From Bacteroidales bacterium (lineage in GTDB: Bacteria > Bacteroidota > Bacteroidia > Bacteroidales > P3): a stretch of DNA of 6,642 nucleotides. The DNA lies in the NCBI GenBank assembly GCA_023227645.1, contig JALNVJ010000090.1:1-6642 (forward strand). Direction: 5' to 3'. The position numbers and the translations under genes are program-made. Below, in pieces: positions 5,350 through 6,642 of the stretch (position 1 is the stretch's first letter; every line of letters begins with the position of its first letter). Below the pieces are notes generated by a model. That model searched no databases. It was not told the DNA's origin and saw only the letters and a list, made by a program, of their open reading frames with translations.

Positions 5350-6468
5350 TTAAATAAACCTCTTCTCCCAATAAGGAAATTCTTTTGCTAATTCTCCTGA
5401 ATAATAGAAGTCGAATCCAATTGCACCAAAAGTATATACTTTATCTCCCACATTTATATGCGAACCTCCACATTCTGGATTAGGACCAGGATTGGATTGA
5501 GGAAAACCTACATTAAACAAAGTAAACAAAATATCTGGACGATTGGAAAGATCATATTTAGCTCTATCCCATTGTTTCTTGGTTTGATGAAGGATGCAAC
5601 CAGTGTAGACATAAGAATAGTAGTGATTTTGATAATCAACCAAACGATTTATTCTTTCAGTTTGATGATCTGAAGTTCTAAAATCTAATATATGTTCATA
5701 TTGTTTTCCCATATAAAATACAGAAGTGTCATTCTTTAAATTTCTTTCAACCCAATCAGCAGTGAAATCCTTAATCCCATTCACCCCAAACGAGAATTGA
5801 GATTGAACACTTAAAACCTTCACAGGTCCTAAATATTTCTTATACATTTCTCTTTTAGAATTAAATAATCTAATTTGTTCACCAATCAAACAACCAACAA
5901 TCAATCGAGATTCAACACCAGTTACACGAGCAGCACTATCAATAAGATGCTTATCTTTTATTATTGCCACCTTCAACGCTTCCCATTCAGGAATATTCAT
6001 CCATTCAATTGCGTTAGCCTGATTTGCCTTAACATTAACACCACCAATAAGATGTTGAGTCTTTGTAAGAAAATCTTGATATTCTTTATTATCCTTAAGA
6101 GCAAGCTCAGTTGCAGCAAGCATCTGAGTTAGATTAACATTCCCATTTGAATTACTAATACCCTGCAAAACCAAATAAGCATTCTTAGGATAGAACTTAC
6201 TAAGAGCAGCCAATTTAATATAATTCTCAGACATTTCCTTATCCATATCAACCTGAGAACGGACAACCTCCTTTTCCATTTGAGCAATATCAGCAAGGTA
6301 ACGATTGTTTTTATCAACCCCGCCCCCATTATTTGTAAGACCCAATTGATAAACACCCCACGCTCCAATAATCAAAACCCCAGCAAAAGCGAACCCATAA
6401 AGAAATATATTATAGAGTAATTTCAATACGCTCTTTTTGTCCTTAAAATCTATATTTAGCTTTTTCAT
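5350..6468 (-). CDS. Membrane-anchored protein with putative lysozyme/transglycosylase-like domain
   Basis: The 372-residue product has a Lys-rich N-terminus (MKKLNIDFKDKK), one strong membrane segment (about 19-42), then a Gly/Asn linker and a helical, Glu/Lys-rich region (about 52-140). No cleavage site is evident, so it is probably an inner-membrane protein with the rest in the periplasm. The segment around 177-237 reads like a lytic-transglycosylase core: helix IDSAARVTGVESRLIVGCLIGEQ with candidate catalytic Glu197, then SQFSFGVNGIKDFTA (223-237), resembling the family's S..G..G.mQ..p.TA motif. Further on, RPDILFTLFNVGF (310-322) resembles the conserved Tyr/Asn-Gly helix region of such enzymes, followed by a Gly/Pro/Asn-rich loop and FDFYYSGELAKEFP. 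A peptidoglycan-cleaving role is inference from motif shape only. The ATG at 6468 fits the membrane segment and the promoter 26 nt upstream. Confidence 0.8.
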   Translation of the reverse strand: MKKLNIDFKDKKSVLKLLYNIFLYGFAFAGVLIIGAWGVYQLGLTNNGGGVDKNNRYLADIAQMEKEVVRSQVDMDKEMSENYIKLAALSKFYPKNAYLVLQGISNSNGNVNLTQMLAATELALKDNKEYQDFLTKTQHLIGGVNVKANQANAIEWMNIPEWEALKVAIIKDKHLIDSAARVTGVESRLIVGCLIGEQIRLFNSKREMYKKYLGPVKVLSVQSQFSFGVNGIKDFTADWVERNLKNDTSVFYMGKQYEHILDFRTSDHQTERINRLVDYQNHYYSYVYTGCILHQTKKQWDRAKYDLSNRPDILFTLFNVGFPQSNPGPNPECGGSHINVGDKVYTFGAIGFDFYYSGELAKEFPYWEKRFI

Positions 6469-6494
6469 TTATTATTAATTTTTTAAACGGCGTG

Positions 6495-6527
6495 CAAAGG
6501 TAATAAAAAATACCACCCCTAAACCAA
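6495..6527 (-). promoter_or_regulatory. Likely promoter of the lysozyme-like gene
   Basis: On the minus strand TACCTTTG (6502-6495) is an exact TAnnTTTG -7 box, continued as the common TTTGCA. The nearest -33 TTG (6527-6525) is 22 nt away, longer than the 19 nt of the other promoters here but within the reported range. The leader would be about 20 nt. An inverted repeat overlaps it. Confidence 0.65.
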
Positions 6528-6545
6528 GTATAGTATTTTTTATTA
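6501..6545. repeat. 13-bp perfect inverted repeat at the lysozyme-like promoter
   Basis: TAATAAAAAATAC (6501-6513) and GTATTTTTTATTA (6533-6545) are exact complements with a 19-nt loop containing the putative -33 TTG. The left arm overlaps the end of the -7 box. It could be an operator or a weak AT-only hairpin; its low complexity makes chance plausible. The remainder to 6642 holds no gene I can support. Confidence 0.5.
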
Positions 6546-6642
6546 TTTTACCATTAATATCTTCCTTAAGAGCATATAAGAACCTATTGGAATTTCACCC
6601 ATTAATCAAAACAAAAATATAGCCATATTTTAAAATATCATC

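Noticed and set aside
5458..5673. 71-codon plus-strand open frame
   Set aside because: Antisense to the well-supported lysozyme-like gene, with no promoter or recognisable protein features.
5875..6132. 85-codon plus-strand open frame
   Set aside because: Antisense shadow of the lysozyme-like gene; Cys/Ser/Asn-rich low-complexity product.
6129..6368. 79-codon minus-strand open frame
   Set aside because: Same strand, other frame, wholly inside the lysozyme-like gene; hydrophobic shadow product.
6612..6619. Extra -7 box (TATTTTTG, minus strand) near the window end
   Set aside because: No TTG at the expected -33 position within the window and the AT-rich context makes a chance match likely.
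1..6642. CRISPR array, insertion sequence, phage or toxin-antitoxin module
   Set aside because: No spaced direct repeats, transposase, integrase or paired small genes were found on either strand.

Overview
The window is AT-rich DNA that looks like a Bacteroidota chromosome, probably Bacteroidales. Three lines of evidence support this. Nearly every gene start is preceded by the phylum's characteristic promoter (-33 TTG/TTTG, about 19 nt, -7 TAnnTTTG). The genes lack clear Shine-Dalgarno sequences. The protein families seen (MutS with GPNMSGKS, an AAA_14/DUF4143 ATPase, a surface-antigen-like beta-barrel end) fit the phylum. No plasmid, phage or insertion-sequence structure is visible.

Layout from left to right: (1) 2-346, plus strand, the last 114 codons of an outer-membrane beta-barrel protein that begins outside the window. 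(2) 441-705, minus strand, a compact tRNA unit: promoter, tRNA-Gly(GCC), tRNA-Leu(TAA), intrinsic terminator. (3) 711-3317, minus strand, complete mutS with a GTG start and its own promoter, ending directly at the tRNA promoter. (4) 3446-3868, minus strand, a small lipoprotein of unknown function with a near-consensus promoter. (5) A 324-nt intergenic region ending in a 16-bp perfect palindrome that holds the promoter of the next gene. (6) 4193-5341, plus strand, an AAA_14/DUF4143 ATPase. (7) 5350-6468, minus strand and convergent with the ATPase, a membrane-anchored protein whose C-terminal part resembles the lysozyme/lytic-transglycosylase fold. (8) 6469-6642, the promoter region of that gene, with a 13-bp inverted repeat.

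The genes do not form one pathway. mutS is core DNA mismatch repair and the tRNAs are core translation. The lipoprotein, ATPase and lysozyme-like protein look like single-gene units. I see no convincing new multi-gene system. The most unusual item is the ATPase promoter: its -33 and -7 boxes lie in the two arms of a perfect inverted repeat, so an equally good promoter is formed on the opposite strand. A 398-residue version of the ATPase beginning at the TTG at 4145 would start inside the -33 box; the ATG at 4193 is the better start.
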